Origin: Methylophaga sp. UBA2689
GTDB lineage: Bacteria; Pseudomonadota; Gammaproteobacteria; Nitrosococcales; Methylophagaceae
Direction of reading: 5' to 3'
DNA: 47,314 nt
NCBI GenBank assembly: GCA_002354555.1
Contig: DELT01000090.1
Location: 36,485-83,798, forward strand
This document shows, piece by piece, positions 9,595 to 18,770 of this stretch (positions are counted from its first letter, which is position 1; every line of letters begins with the position of its first letter). The position numbers and the translations under genes are program-made. The notes under the pieces were generated by a model. It saw only the letters and a list, made by a program, of their open reading frames with translations, ran no database searches and had not been told where the DNA came from.

Positions 9595-10658
9595 TGTTTT
9601 CGGATATTTATCGCGACAAAAAAGTATTAGTGACCGGACACACCGGATTTAAGGGAAGTTGGTTGGCGTTTTGGTTATCTCAGATGGGGGCTAACGTGTA
9701 TGGCCTTGCTTTGCAGCCTGATACTGAGCCAAATCATTGGACTTTATTAAATCTTGATATTCAACAAAAGCTCACTGATATCCGTGATTATCAAACCTTA
9801 TCAAAAGTTATTTCAGACTGGCAGCCCGACATGGTTTTTCACTTGGCGGCTCAACCGATTGTCAGGCTCTCTTATAGTGAGCCAGTAGAGACATGGTCAA
9901 CCAATGTAATGGGCACTGTTAATCTGTTAGAAGCCTGTCGACATGTACCTTCCATTAAGGCTATTGTGGTTATCACCAGTGATAAATGCTATGAGAATCA
10001 TGAAAAAAAAGAGGGGTATACGGAATCGGATCGACTAGGCGGTCATGATCCTTACAGTGCTTCCAAAGCTGCAACAGAACTGGTGGTTGACAGCTACCGA
10101 AAATCTTATTTTGAGCAGCAAGATGTTTTAATAGCTTCTGCCCGAGCAGGGAATGTTATTGGTGGGGGAGACTGGTCAGTAGATCGATTGATTCCGGATG
10201 TCTTCAGAAGTGTCATGAAAAAAATTCCGTTAGAAGTTCGGTCTCCAGAATCCTCAAGACCTTGGCAACATGTTTTGGATTCATTGAGTGGTTATCTCTT
10301 ACTTGGACAAAAATTATGGGAGCGAGAGCAATCTAGTGCTCAGGCTTGGAATTTTGGTCCTGTCTCGGGGCAAATTGCCACAGTGAGTAATGTGCTGGAG
10401 TCAATCCATGCATACTGGCCGGCATTTACATGGCATATTGCAAAACGAGACGCACAGCATGAGACAATCTCTCTTGGGATTAATAGTGACAAAGCACGTA
10501 AGCAATTAGGTTGGACACCCGTCTGGGACTTGAATAAAGCCACAGAAAATACAGCGCTTTGGTATAAGAGTTTGCAAGAAAATGGTCGTGTGGTTACAGC
10601 AACTCAATGGCAACAATACATTAATGATGCCGACACAGCTGATGTTTGCTGGTTGTGA
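9594..10658 (+). CDS. rfbG: CDP-glucose 4,6-dehydratase
   Basis: RfbG converts CDP-glucose to CDP-4-keto-6-deoxyglucose. It is an extended short-chain dehydrogenase of 354 residues from the ATG at 9594. That start is preferred over an earlier one at 9558 because it overlaps the rfbF stop (TAATG) and places the nucleotide-binding motif at the usual position (VLVTGHTGFKGSWLAFWL). Visible active-site features are ITSDKCYEN and the Tyr-x3-Lys in DPYSASKAATELV. The C-terminal region RPWQHVLDSLSGYL is typical of RfbG. Confidence 0.95.
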   Translation: MFSDIYRDKKVLVTGHTGFKGSWLAFWLSQMGANVYGLALQPDTEPNHWTLLNLDIQQKLTDIRDYQTLSKVISDWQPDMVFHLAAQPIVRLSYSEPVETWSTNVMGTVNLLEACRHVPSIKAIVVITSDKCYENHEKKEGYTESDRLGGHDPYSASKAATELVVDSYRKSYFEQQDVLIASARAGNVIGGGDWSVDRLIPDVFRSVMKKIPLEVRSPESSRPWQHVLDSLSGYLLLGQKLWEREQSSAQAWNFGPVSGQIATVSNVLESIHAYWPAFTWHIAKRDAQHETISLGINSDKARKQLGWTPVWDLNKATENTALWYKSLQENGRVVTATQWQQYINDADTADVCWL

Positions 10659-10660
10659 CG

Positions 10661-11212
10661 ATGCAACTGATATCTCTGGATATTGCTGACGCTTTTGTGA
10701 TCAAACAAACCTCGTTTAAAGATCAGCGAGGGGAGTTTTCCAGATTATTTTGTCAGAAAACATTGCAACCTATCCTTGCACAGCGTGAAATCAAACAAGT
10801 GAACTTCAGCAGGACGACCACTAGGGGGACTGTTAGGGGGCTGCACTATCAGCATTCTTCGGCTGCGGAAATGAAGTTTATCCGTTGTATTCAAGGCGCT
10901 GTATGGGATGTTATGGTGGATTTACGGCCTGATTCACCAACTTTTCTCCAATGGCATGCGGAAGAATTGCGTCAGGAAAACAATACGATGATCGTCATTC
11001 CGGAAGGATGTGCGCACGGTTTTCAGGCATTAGCGCCAGAAAGTGAATTAATTTACTTTCATACCGCTTTCTATTCCGCAACGGCTGAAGCGGGAGTTCA
11101 TGTTCAAGATCCTGATTTAGCGATCGATTGGCCTCTGCCGGTAAATAACTTGTCGGTAAGAGATTCCGAATTACCTACAGTGGCGAAGTGGTTAAAGGAT
11201 TTATCTGGATGA
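10661..11212 (+). CDS. dTDP-4-dehydrorhamnose 3,5-epimerase-like sugar epimerase
   Basis: This is an RmlC-like cupin enzyme of 183 residues that would epimerise C3 and/or C5 of a 4-keto-6-deoxy NDP-sugar. Recognisable motifs are FKDQRGEFSRLF, GTVRGLHYQH (catalytic His), DLRPDSPTF and IPEGCAHGFQAL. The ATG at 10661 starts 2 bases after the rfbG stop; an upstream GTG at 10655 is possible. Since the neighbours make a CDP-sugar and no RmlA, RmlB or RmlD genes are present, the substrate is probably the CDP-4-keto-6-deoxyglucose made by RfbG rather than a dTDP-sugar. Confidence 0.85.
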   Translation: MQLISLDIADAFVIKQTSFKDQRGEFSRLFCQKTLQPILAQREIKQVNFSRTTTRGTVRGLHYQHSSAAEMKFIRCIQGAVWDVMVDLRPDSPTFLQWHAEELRQENNTMIVIPEGCAHGFQALAPESELIYFHTAFYSATAEAGVHVQDPDLAIDWPLPVNNLSVRDSELPTVAKWLKDLSG

Positions 11213-12435
11213 ATTGCCGGCATTGTAAAACACCATTAACACATACATTTCTGGATCTTGGCTTTGCCCCACCCTCTAACGCCTATTTAACGGCTGAGCA
11301 ACTTACTCAGCCAGAAACAAAGTTTCCATTAAAACTGTATGTGTGTGATCACTGTTGGTTAGTCCAGACAGAAGATGTCACGGCGGCTGATAAATTGTTT
11401 ACAAATGATTACGCCTATTTTTCTTCAGTTTCTCAGGGCTGGTTATCGCATGCTGAACGTTACTGTCATCAGATTACTCAACGCCTGCAGCTGGATCAGA
11501 ATAGTTTTGTCATCGAAGTCGCCGCGAACGATGGCTATTTATTAAAAAATTTCGTAGCTGCAGCGATCCCTTGTTTAGGTATTGAGCCTACTGACAGCAC
11601 TGCTGACCATGCCGAAAAATTGGGGATCCCCATCCTTCGTGAGTTTTTTGGTCAGCAACTGGCACAAGAACTCACTGAACAAGGTAAACAGGCTGACCTG
11701 ATCATTGGTAATAACGTTTATGCACATGTACCGGATATAAATGATTTCACAGCGGGATTAAAGACCCTGCTGTCAAATGAGGGAACTATTACTCTAGAGT
11801 TCCCACACTTGCTTCAGCTCATTCAATACCGACAGTTTGATACGGTTTACCATGAACATTTCTCCTACCTCTCTTTCACCACGGTATGTCAGATATTTGA
11901 CCAGGCAGGATTAAGAATTTTTGATGTAGAAGCGCTTCCAACCCATGGTGGTAGTTTGCGTATTTATGCCTGCCATGAGGATGATAAACGCAATACGCAA
12001 CCCACCGTCGTCAGTTTATTAGCGGAAGAAAAAACATTTGGTTTATCCACCTTGAGTACCTATACCGGATTCCAATGTTGTGCTGAGCAGATTAAACAAG
12101 AGTTAATTGATTTTTTAACCGAGCAAAAGCGACTTAATAAATCCGTGATAGCCTACGGTGCAGCAGCAAAAGGTAATACTTTGTTCAACTACGCTGGGAT
12201 CTCAACTGACTTAGTGCACCTAGTTGTGGATGCTGCAACATCAAAGCAAGGAAAATTTCTTCCAGGATCGCATATTCCGATTTTAGCACCCGATCAAATC
12301 ACCTTAGAAAAACCAGATTTTGTATTGATTTTGCCATGGAATATTGCGGATGAGGTGATGCAACAGCAGGGGCATATTCGGCAATGGGGCGGAAAGTTTG
12401 TCACGGCTATTCCGCAATTGAAGGTTCTACCATGA
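11209..12435 (+). CDS. Zinc-binding sugar C-methyltransferase (NovU/TylCIII/TcaB9-like)
   Basis: The 408-residue SAM-dependent methyltransferase has the three-part layout of sugar C-methyltransferases. A zinc-binding N terminus has two Cys pairs (MNCRHC at the start, CDHCW near residue 47). A Rossmann SAM domain follows (VIEVAANDGYLLKNF, NNVYAHVPDINDF). A C-terminal domain carries GGSLRIYACHED and YGAAAKGNTLFNYAGI. Family members methylate C3 of 4-keto-6-deoxy NDP-sugars, so the product here may be a 3-C-methyl branched sugar. The start ATG overlaps the upstream stop (ATGA). The next gene overlaps in the same way. Confidence 0.85.
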   Translation: MNCRHCKTPLTHTFLDLGFAPPSNAYLTAEQLTQPETKFPLKLYVCDHCWLVQTEDVTAADKLFTNDYAYFSSVSQGWLSHAERYCHQITQRLQLDQNSFVIEVAANDGYLLKNFVAAAIPCLGIEPTDSTADHAEKLGIPILREFFGQQLAQELTEQGKQADLIIGNNVYAHVPDINDFTAGLKTLLSNEGTITLEFPHLLQLIQYRQFDTVYHEHFSYLSFTTVCQIFDQAGLRIFDVEALPTHGGSLRIYACHEDDKRNTQPTVVSLLAEEKTFGLSTLSTYTGFQCCAEQIKQELIDFLTEQKRLNKSVIAYGAAAKGNTLFNYAGISTDLVHLVVDAATSKQGKFLPGSHIPILAPDQITLEKPDFVLILPWNIADEVMQQQGHIRQWGGKFVTAIPQLKVLP

Positions 12436-13277
12436 AAATATTGTTAACTGGTGCTACAGGTTTTATCGGAAAGCATTTCGTCGTTCAGGCGCTTCGACAG
12501 GGACATGAGATTACCGTTATTACGCGCGATAAATCAATTGTTCTAGAGAACGACTGGGGAAATCAGGTCGCTATTATTGAAGCGGATATTGAACGTTCTG
12601 AGATCACATGGCCGGACTCAATAGCTAAGCATGATGCTCTTGTTCATCTTGCATGGAGTGGACTGTCTAATTACCAGGATAGTGTTCATCTAGAGCGGGT
12701 TTTACCAGCACATAAACGGTTTTTACTGACTATGATTGAAACTGGGATTAAACATATTCTGATCACCGGAACATGTCTTGAATATGGCAAACAGGAAGGA
12801 CAACTTGAGGAATCTATGCCGATATTTCCTGATAATCCCTATGCCCAGGCAAAAAACCAACTCAGACAATGGTTAGAGTCCATGCAAAAACAGTTTTCCT
12901 TCTCGCTCCAATGGTGTCGTTTATTTTATATGTATGGCTCAGGTCAAAATCCCAAAAGTCTGCTATCTCAGTTAGAACGAGCGATAGAAAATGGTGAGCC
13001 CGTTTTTAATATGTCTGGTGGTCAACAGTTAAGAGATTATTTACCTGTTGAGACAGTGGCGCAATATTTGCTTAAAGTGCTGGAGCAGAAGGATTGTAAC
13101 GGGATCGTCAATATCTGTAGTGGTGAGCCGATAACGGTTTTAACGTTAGTGAAACAGTTTATAAATGCTCGTCAAAGTGAAATAGAACTTAATCTGGGGT
13201 ATTACCCTTATCCGGATTATGAAGCAATGGCATTTTGGGGGGACCCGGATAAGCTAAAGCAATGCACGAGAAGCTGA
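12432..13277 (+). CDS. NAD(P)-dependent epimerase/dehydratase, probable 4-keto sugar reductase
   Basis: An extended short-chain dehydrogenase of 281 residues from the ATG at 12432, which overlaps the methyltransferase stop (ATGA). Visible are the Rossmann motif LLTGATGFIGKHF, the ITGTCLEYG active-site strand and the Tyr-x3-Lys in NPYAQAKNQLR. In this operon it most likely reduces the 4-keto group after epimerisation and C-methylation. The last residues (DPDKLKQCTRS) look abrupt. In another frame just after, coding-like residues continue (WSWKLRWKPEW) before a stop, so the C terminus may have been altered by a small indel or rearrangement. Confidence 0.8.
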   Translation: MKILLTGATGFIGKHFVVQALRQGHEITVITRDKSIVLENDWGNQVAIIEADIERSEITWPDSIAKHDALVHLAWSGLSNYQDSVHLERVLPAHKRFLLTMIETGIKHILITGTCLEYGKQEGQLEESMPIFPDNPYAQAKNQLRQWLESMQKQFSFSLQWCRLFYMYGSGQNPKSLLSQLERAIENGEPVFNMSGGQQLRDYLPVETVAQYLLKVLEQKDCNGIVNICSGEPITVLTLVKQFINARQSEIELNLGYYPYPDYEAMAFWGDPDKLKQCTRS

Positions 13278-13654
13278 TAAAGATGAATGGTCATGGAAGC
13301 TGAGATGGAAACCAGAATGGATTTGTATGATTTAACGCTTACATATAAAACGAAGAGTTTTTTATTAAACGAACTTTATCATTTTCCTGAGTTTGTTGGA
13401 TGAGCTGGTGAAGTTTAATAACCCCAGAAAACTACTCATGATATTAAGGAGATAAAGGGTCAGCCTTTATTGAATAAAACCAGACGAAGGTGATTACTAC
13501 AAAGCTTCTTCATACTGGCTGGAATAAAATCAATATTTTTGTAAACGGGTAGGTCAAAAAGGGTTATGCAAAAAATGCATTGATTTCGTTTTTTGATTTG
13601 AGCATTTTGCTGGACGCGCCAAATGGTCATATGCAATTTAAAGGTAAAAGAAGC
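13278..13654 (+). other. Gene-poor, AT-rich stretch inside the sugar island
   Basis: These 377 bases hold no convincing gene. A 28-codon open frame at 13317–13403 (starting MDLYDLTLTYKTK) and fragments in other frames look like remnants, but I cannot assign them to a family. No terminator or sigma-54 site is seen. It may be a recombination scar between the CDP-sugar operon and the methyltransferase/glycosyltransferase pair, and may contain the promoter of the downstream genes. Confidence 0.4.
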
Positions 13655-14449
13655 ATGGAAAAGACACCACTGGAACAATTTAAACAAGACATTACTGACC
13701 GTGTCAGTCAATACCCTGAAAACAAGCCCTTACAATCTGCTTCACAGGAATTTTTTAATCAGATTGGTATTGGAAAGGCCGATTACTTTTATAATTTTAC
13801 CTGGCTCGGAGTGCCCGTAATTCAAACGCCTCAGGATTTATATGCTTTGCAAGAGATGATTTGGAAAGTCAAACCTGATCTGATTATCGAAACAGGTATT
13901 GCCTGGGGAGGGACACTAATCCACAGCGCATCCATGCTGGCGCTTCTGGAAGGATGTGATGAAATAGATAAAGGCCATGTGTTGGGAATAGATATTGAAA
14001 TCAGACCACACAATAAAGCCGTTTTGACCAATCATCCATTAAGTAAAAAAATTACTATGCTTGAAGGGTCCAGCATTGATGAGGACATCATTGCTCAGGT
14101 AAAAGATTTTGCAAAAGACTACAAAAGAATTCTGGTTTGTCTGGACAGTAATCACACACATGATCATGTACTGGCTGAACTTGAGGCATATGCACCATTA
14201 GTCAGTCGGGGAAGTTATTGCATGGTAGCAGATACAATAATAGAAGATTCCCCTGATCATATGTCTTCAAAACGTCCCTGGGGTAAGGGGAATAATCCCA
14301 AAACGGCTGTTTGGAGCTACCTGAAAAAACTCCAAACGGAAGTGATTACCGCAGCTGATGGTGAAAGACTTTCATTTGAAATGGATAAAGAATTAGAGCA
14401 CAAGTTGGTGTTGACGTTATCACCAGATGGTTATCTGTTTAGAAAGTAG
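13655..14449 (+). CDS. CmcI/cephalosporin-hydroxylase-family SAM-dependent methyltransferase
   Basis: A 264-residue protein of the CmcI family, whose studied members include rhamnosyl O-methyltransferases. The core shows FTWLGVPVIQTPQDL, a SAM-binding loop IIETGIAWGGTLIHSA, the acidic strand GIDIEI, and LVCLDSNHTHDHVL followed by YCMVADTIIED. I chose the ATG at 13655 (MEKTPLEQ), with a weak AGAAG ribosome site. ATGs further up (13631) are in frame but extend into the AT-rich gap. In context it may O-methylate the flagellar glycan. Many databases label this family 'cephalosporin hydroxylase', which is misleading here. Confidence 0.8.
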   Translation: MEKTPLEQFKQDITDRVSQYPENKPLQSASQEFFNQIGIGKADYFYNFTWLGVPVIQTPQDLYALQEMIWKVKPDLIIETGIAWGGTLIHSASMLALLEGCDEIDKGHVLGIDIEIRPHNKAVLTNHPLSKKITMLEGSSIDEDIIAQVKDFAKDYKRILVCLDSNHTHDHVLAELEAYAPLVSRGSYCMVADTIIEDSPDHMSSKRPWGKGNNPKTAVWSYLKKLQTEVITAADGERLSFEMDKELEHKLVLTLSPDGYLFRK

Positions 14450-14489
14450 ACGCTCATTAGAAAACATAGATACCACCCAGGAAAAAACA

Positions 14490-17400
14490 ATGACAACGAT
14501 TAAGCAGGACGGAACATTAACGATCGGCATCACCAGCTATAATTATGGTCGTTATATTGCTGATGCCATTGAGTCAGTTATCAATCAGACTTCACCTCAT
14601 TGGAAGTTAATGATTTATGACAATGGTTCAACTGACAATACCTTTGAGGTGGTTGAGCCATACCTGAAAGATCCTCGTGTGTCGTTGTTTGTTCATGAAA
14701 AGAACATCGGGGCATCAGCAAATAGTCTTTATGCGATAAGACATGCTGATAGCCAGTACTTTTCATTTTTACAGGCCGATGACTTCCTCGAACATACTTT
14801 TGTTGAAGATGCACTTTTTCAGTTTAAAAATCATCCAGAATCCCCTTTTGTTTTTTTCAACTGGCAGCAATACATAGAGCAAACAAAGACCAGGCACGGT
14901 CATAACCGTTCCCCCTTCTCGTCAGATCGTTCAGGTCCTACGTACATCGGACCGTTTCTTACAGTGTTTAATTTTGTTCCTCTACACATGGCGGCATTCA
15001 GAACGGAATGCTTGCAATATGGCTATGAGGCTGTCGCTGCATCACCTTTAAAGCAAGTGCTTGAGCAATTTCTACTGAAACTGCTGGAGGATGTCTATGG
15101 TATTGGATGCTATACCGGCACTATCGGTGGGGTATGGCGTCGTCATGATGAGCAAATTACGACGTTGCACATGCAGAACTATGTCGCTTATCTGGAAGAG
15201 CCGGTTGAACGGCAATGGTATATCAAACAATCACCCAGCCCGAACTATATAAAAGTCTTTATGGCACTTGCCACGACCATATACAGACTTACTCCTGGGA
15301 GCCTATTAAGCACCGCTGAATGGATGACCCATACCGAGGGGCAGCGTTATGCTGAAGGTTTTGGTGTGCCAGTTGATGAAAAGAGAGAGCAGATTAAACG
15401 AGTGGTACTCGTTGTCGTACTTAAAGTGACGACATATTGTTCGATGACTCTTTATGAGATTAGTGAATTAATCAGCTGGATAAAATCGTTAGGTCATGAG
15501 TTTACAGAAACCTCGCTTAAACAGTTATTGCTAGAAATTATGTCAACGGAAGGAGAGGCGTTAATTAACCTTTCTGAAATTGAGCAGATCTGCCAATTTT
15601 GTTTTAAGCAGGCACTACCTCAACAAATTAACCCTAGAACTGAAGTGATGAATGAGTTGATATTCAGTCAACTTTTTCCAATACAAAAACAAACGGGCAT
15701 GCCTTTATTGACAATAGCGCAGTCAATGCTGGACAAAAAGAAAGATCTTTTCACCTCTTTTGAAGACAGAGAACTTTTTTTAATTTCGGTATGTAAAGCC
15801 GCTTTTGATGCAATTAAGCAGCTTTGTAAAAATGCCATCAACCACGATGATGAAGCTGAAATTAAACATTTACGAAGTGTTCTGCTTGATCACAAACGAA
15901 TTGATCAACATAAAACACTGGCACTTCAACTGCGAGCAGAAATTTCTGAATGGCAACTGGATAAGGACTATCAACGTTGGATAAATAATCACGCTTTATT
16001 GGAAATTGACGCTCAGCTTCATGCTGAAAGAATGATGGGCTGGTCAATGCAGCCAAAATTTCATTTGTATATGTTTATGTTTGAAGGCGAGCAAACACTT
16101 TTAGCAAATACCATTGATTCGCTGTCAAAACAGTTCTATCACAATTGGAGGCTAACTGTAATTGCTGATAGGCCAGCACCAGATGCCATGTTTGAGGAAT
16201 TGGGTGTTTTAGAATGGATAAGTTTCCCAGACGGGCAGGACCCATACAGTTTTCTGAATCATGTGATAATGCAGCAGCCGGATGGCTGGACAATGTTTGT
16301 TCCGGCTGGTGTTCAGTTTGAAGCGCATACCTTTTTGAGTTTGGGTGATTATATTGAGCAATACCCGCAGCAAAAAATATTCTACACAGATGATGATTTG
16401 GTTTCGGTAGATGGGGTAAGGCACTCCCCACGGTTTAAGCCAGACTTTAGTCTGGATATGTTGAGAAGTACAGACTACATTGGTGTGGTGCTCTGTGAGA
16501 CTAGCCTCTTCAAAAGTCTGGGCGGTTTTGACATGCTTCCGGCACATGAAAATTATGGTCTGACATTAAAAGCATTTGAATTATCAGGCCCGACAGCGAT
16601 AGGTCATATCAGTGATGTATTGCTTCATCTTCCAGAATCCATTCAAGGCCAAGCTAACCAACCGACTATGATGATGGCTGTAGAGCAACATTTACAGCGC
16701 TTGGGAGTCAAGGCTTACCTCGAACCAGGACTTGTTCAAAATAGTGTTCGGGTTGAATATGAATGGCCTTCATTACCGTTGGTATCTATCATTATTCCTA
16801 CAAAGGATAAGATAGAATTTCTACGACCTTGTATTGACTCGTTACTGCAGAAAACAACTTATTCAAACTATGAACTGATTATTGTCGACAACCAAAGTGA
16901 AGATCCGGACATTCAGGACTACTTTGCTATGCTTAAAGAGCATCATGGTGAAAAGATCAGTGTGCTCAAATACCCTCATCCATTTAACTACGCGGCAATC
17001 AGTAACCTCGCAGCAAAGGCATCTAAAGGCGATTATCTACTCTTTTTAAATAACGATACGGAAGTATTGCATGCCGAATGGTTAGAGAGAATGATCCGCC
17101 ATGCACAACGGCCGGAAGTCGGTATTGTTGGGGCTCGCCTGGTGTTTCCAGAGACCCGTGTAGTACAGCACGCAGGGGTTGTTCTTGGCATGGACACCAT
17201 TGCAGATCATCTTTTCTGGAATGTTTTGGACATCCAGGAACCTGGTTATATGGATCGCGCACATTTGGATCAAAATTTTTCAGCAGTAACGGCTGCATGT
17301 TTAGTGATTCGAAAATCATTATACGAAGACGTCGGTGGAATGGATGAGGAAAACCTGACCGTTTACTACAATGATGTTGATTTATGTCTAAAGGTCCGGG

Positions 17401-18665
17401 AAAAAGAATATTTAGTAACGTGGACCCCCTTTGCTGTATTAGTGCATCACGGAAGTGTCAGTCAGAAAAGTGAATTTGCATCAAGAGCTGACGAGACGAC
17501 CCAGAGGATCATGAATGAAAGATCATTTATGCTGAAAAAATGGTTGCCCCAGTTAGCGAATGATCCTTTCTATAACCGGAATCTGAGTTTGTCTTCCAGA
17601 GAAATGCAAATTGAAGCGCAAATGCCGACTAACTGGGATACTAATTTTCATGACAGAGAACGGATTCTCGGGTTGCCATTACCGGGGGGGAGTGGTGATT
17701 ACAGGGTGATTCAACCATTCAGTGCTCTTAGTCATGCCGCTTTGGCACAATGTGAATTTTATCGTTTTAATCAAAATATTCCCAAGCCTATAGCCATTTC
17801 CGAATATGCTCGAATTGCTCCGGATTCCGTATTGTTCCATGCAGCGCTAAATGATCTTCAATTAAAGCAACTTGAACAACTAAAAGAATTTATGCCCGAT
17901 GTGTTCCGCATATATAGTATTGATGACTTATTAACTAATGTTCCAGAGCAAAGTCCGGCTGCTAAAGAAATAAAGCGTCACTTTGCTGACGCTAAATCGA
18001 GAATGCGCCGTGCCTTGGAACGCTGTGATCGTTTAATCGTATCAACACAACCTCTGGCAGAACTTTGTTTGGGAATGATTGACGATATAAGGGTGGTTCC
18101 AAATCGGTTACCGAAAGAACCATGGCTATCCGTTACTTCATTATCAAACCAAAGCGATAAGCCCCGAGTGGGCTGGGCTGGCGCTCAGCAACATCAGGGG
18201 GATCTTGCGATTATGTGTGAGGTTGTCAAAGCCACGGCGGATGAAGTGGACTGGATATTTATGGGGATGTGTCCAGAAGATGTTAAGCCTTATGTGCATG
18301 AGTATCATGATTTTGTCCCCATTGCCGATTACCCGGCAAAACTTGCCAGCTTGAATCTGGATCTGGCGGTTGCACCATTGGAAATCCATCCGTTTAATGA
18401 ATCGAAAAGTAATCTTCGTTTATTGGAATATGGTGTTCTCGGCTGGCCTGTCATCTGTACAGATATTTATCCATATCGGACTAATAACCCACCGGTTATT
18501 TATGTGCAAAATCAGGTAGATGAGTGGGTAGCGGCAATCCGGCAAATATTGGCCGACAAAGCGGCATTAGTTGATGCCGGATCAGCATTAAAGGCTTGGG
18601 TGCTGGAGCACTATATGCTGGAAGATCATTTGGATGAGTGGTTAAGTGCGTTGGCAAGAGATTGA
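14490..18665 (+). CDS. Large multidomain glycosyltransferase (GT2–GT2-like–GT2–GT4-like)
   Basis: A 1391-residue cytoplasmic protein with no membrane segment. Residues about 8–230 are a GT2 domain (LTIGITSYNYGRYIADAI, YDNGSTDNTF, LQADDFLE). Residues about 230–520 are helical and unassigned. Residues about 520–750 resemble the degenerate first half of tandem GT2 enzymes (FYTDDDLVS, FKPDFSLDMLRS). Residues about 763–1005 are a second complete GT2 (SIIIPTKDKIEFLRPCI, YLLFLNNDTEVL, YYNDVDLCLKV). Residues about 1067–1391 look GT4-like (PRVGWAGAQQHQGDL, SNLRLLEYGVLGWPVICTD). I chose the ATG at 14490 for its AGGAAAA ribosome site and domain position. Sitting just before the flagellin genes, it probably builds or attaches a flagellin glycan. 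Confidence 0.85.
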   Translation: MTTIKQDGTLTIGITSYNYGRYIADAIESVINQTSPHWKLMIYDNGSTDNTFEVVEPYLKDPRVSLFVHEKNIGASANSLYAIRHADSQYFSFLQADDFLEHTFVEDALFQFKNHPESPFVFFNWQQYIEQTKTRHGHNRSPFSSDRSGPTYIGPFLTVFNFVPLHMAAFRTECLQYGYEAVAASPLKQVLEQFLLKLLEDVYGIGCYTGTIGGVWRRHDEQITTLHMQNYVAYLEEPVERQWYIKQSPSPNYIKVFMALATTIYRLTPGSLLSTAEWMTHTEGQRYAEGFGVPVDEKREQIKRVVLVVVLKVTTYCSMTLYEISELISWIKSLGHEFTETSLKQLLLEIMSTEGEALINLSEIEQICQFCFKQALPQQINPRTEVMNELIFSQLFPIQKQTGMPLLTIAQSMLDKKKDLFTSFEDRELFLISVCKAAFDAIKQLCKNAINHDDEAEIKHLRSVLLDHKRIDQHKTLALQLRAEISEWQLDKDYQRWINNHALLEIDAQLHAERMMGWSMQPKFHLYMFMFEGEQTLLANTIDSLSKQFYHNWRLTVIADRPAPDAMFEELGVLEWISFPDGQDPYSFLNHVIMQQPDGWTMFVPAGVQFEAHTFLSLGDYIEQYPQQKIFYTDDDLVSVDGVRHSPRFKPDFSLDMLRSTDYIGVVLCETSLFKSLGGFDMLPAHENYGLTLKAFELSGPTAIGHISDVLLHLPESIQGQANQPTMMMAVEQHLQRLGVKAYLEPGLVQNSVRVEYEWPSLPLVSIIIPTKDKIEFLRPCIDSLLQKTTYSNYELIIVDNQSEDPDIQDYFAMLKEHHGEKISVLKYPHPFNYAAISNLAAKASKGDYLLFLNNDTEVLHAEWLERMIRHAQRPEVGIVGARLVFPETRVVQHAGVVLGMDTIADHLFWNVLDIQEPGYMDRAHLDQNFSAVTAACLVIRKSLYEDVGGMDEENLTVYYNDVDLCLKVREKEYLVTWTPFAVLVHHGSVSQKSEFASRADETTQRIMNERSFMLKKWLPQLANDPFYNRNLSLSSREMQIEAQMPTNWDTNFHDRERILGLPLPGGSGDYRVIQPFSALSHAALAQCEFYRFNQNIPKPIAISEYARIAPDSVLFHAALNDLQLKQLEQLKEFMPDVFRIYSIDDLLTNVPEQSPAAKEIKRHFADAKSRMRRALERCDRLIVSTQPLAELCLGMIDDIRVVPNRLPKEPWLSVTSLSNQSDKPRVGWAGAQQHQGDLAIMCEVVKATADEVDWIFMGMCPEDVKPYVHEYHDFVPIADYPAKLASLNLDLAVAPLEIHPFNESKSNLRLLEYGVLGWPVICTDIYPYRTNNPPVIYVQNQVDEWVAAIRQILADKAALVDAGSALKAWVLEHYMLEDHLDEWLSALARD

Positions 18666-18675
18666 TGATTATTTT

Positions 18676-18703
18676 AAAGGGCCTGATTGGCCCTTTATTT
18701 TAT
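18676..18703 (+). terminator. Terminator after the glycosyltransferase
   Basis: Inverted repeat AAAGGGCC (18676–18683) and GGCCCTTT (18689–18696) with a 5-base loop, then a T-rich tail. It ends the sugar island and insulates the flagellin promoter downstream. Confidence 0.85.
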
Positions 18704-18741
18704 TGGGTTTAGACATATTGCATTGAAAAGATAAAGATTAT

Positions 18742-18757
18742 TGGCACGAACACTGCT
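18742..18757 (+). promoter_or_regulatory. Sigma-54 promoter of the first flagellin gene
   Basis: TGGCAC-N5-CTGCT is a near-perfect -24/-12 element with a 10-base GG–GC spacing. It lies about 70 bases before the flagellin ATG (18827). Transcription is expected to start near 18768, leaving a leader of about 60 bases. Confidence 0.85.
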
Positions 18758-18770
18758 TAGTTGATTTTAT

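Noticed and set aside
10661..11212. dTDP-rhamnose pathway (rmlC).
   Set aside because: No rmlA, rmlB or rmlD genes are present; the adjacent genes make CDP-glucose derivatives.
13460..13711. Minus-strand 83-codon open frame in the gap of the sugar island.
   Set aside because: It overlaps the start of the CmcI-like gene, has biased Cys/Phe-rich composition, no recognisable motif and no good ribosome site.
13655..14449. Annotation as a cephalosporin hydroxylase, suggesting antibiotic synthesis.
   Set aside because: The family name comes from one member; fold and motifs are those of a SAM methyltransferase, and the context is sugar modification.
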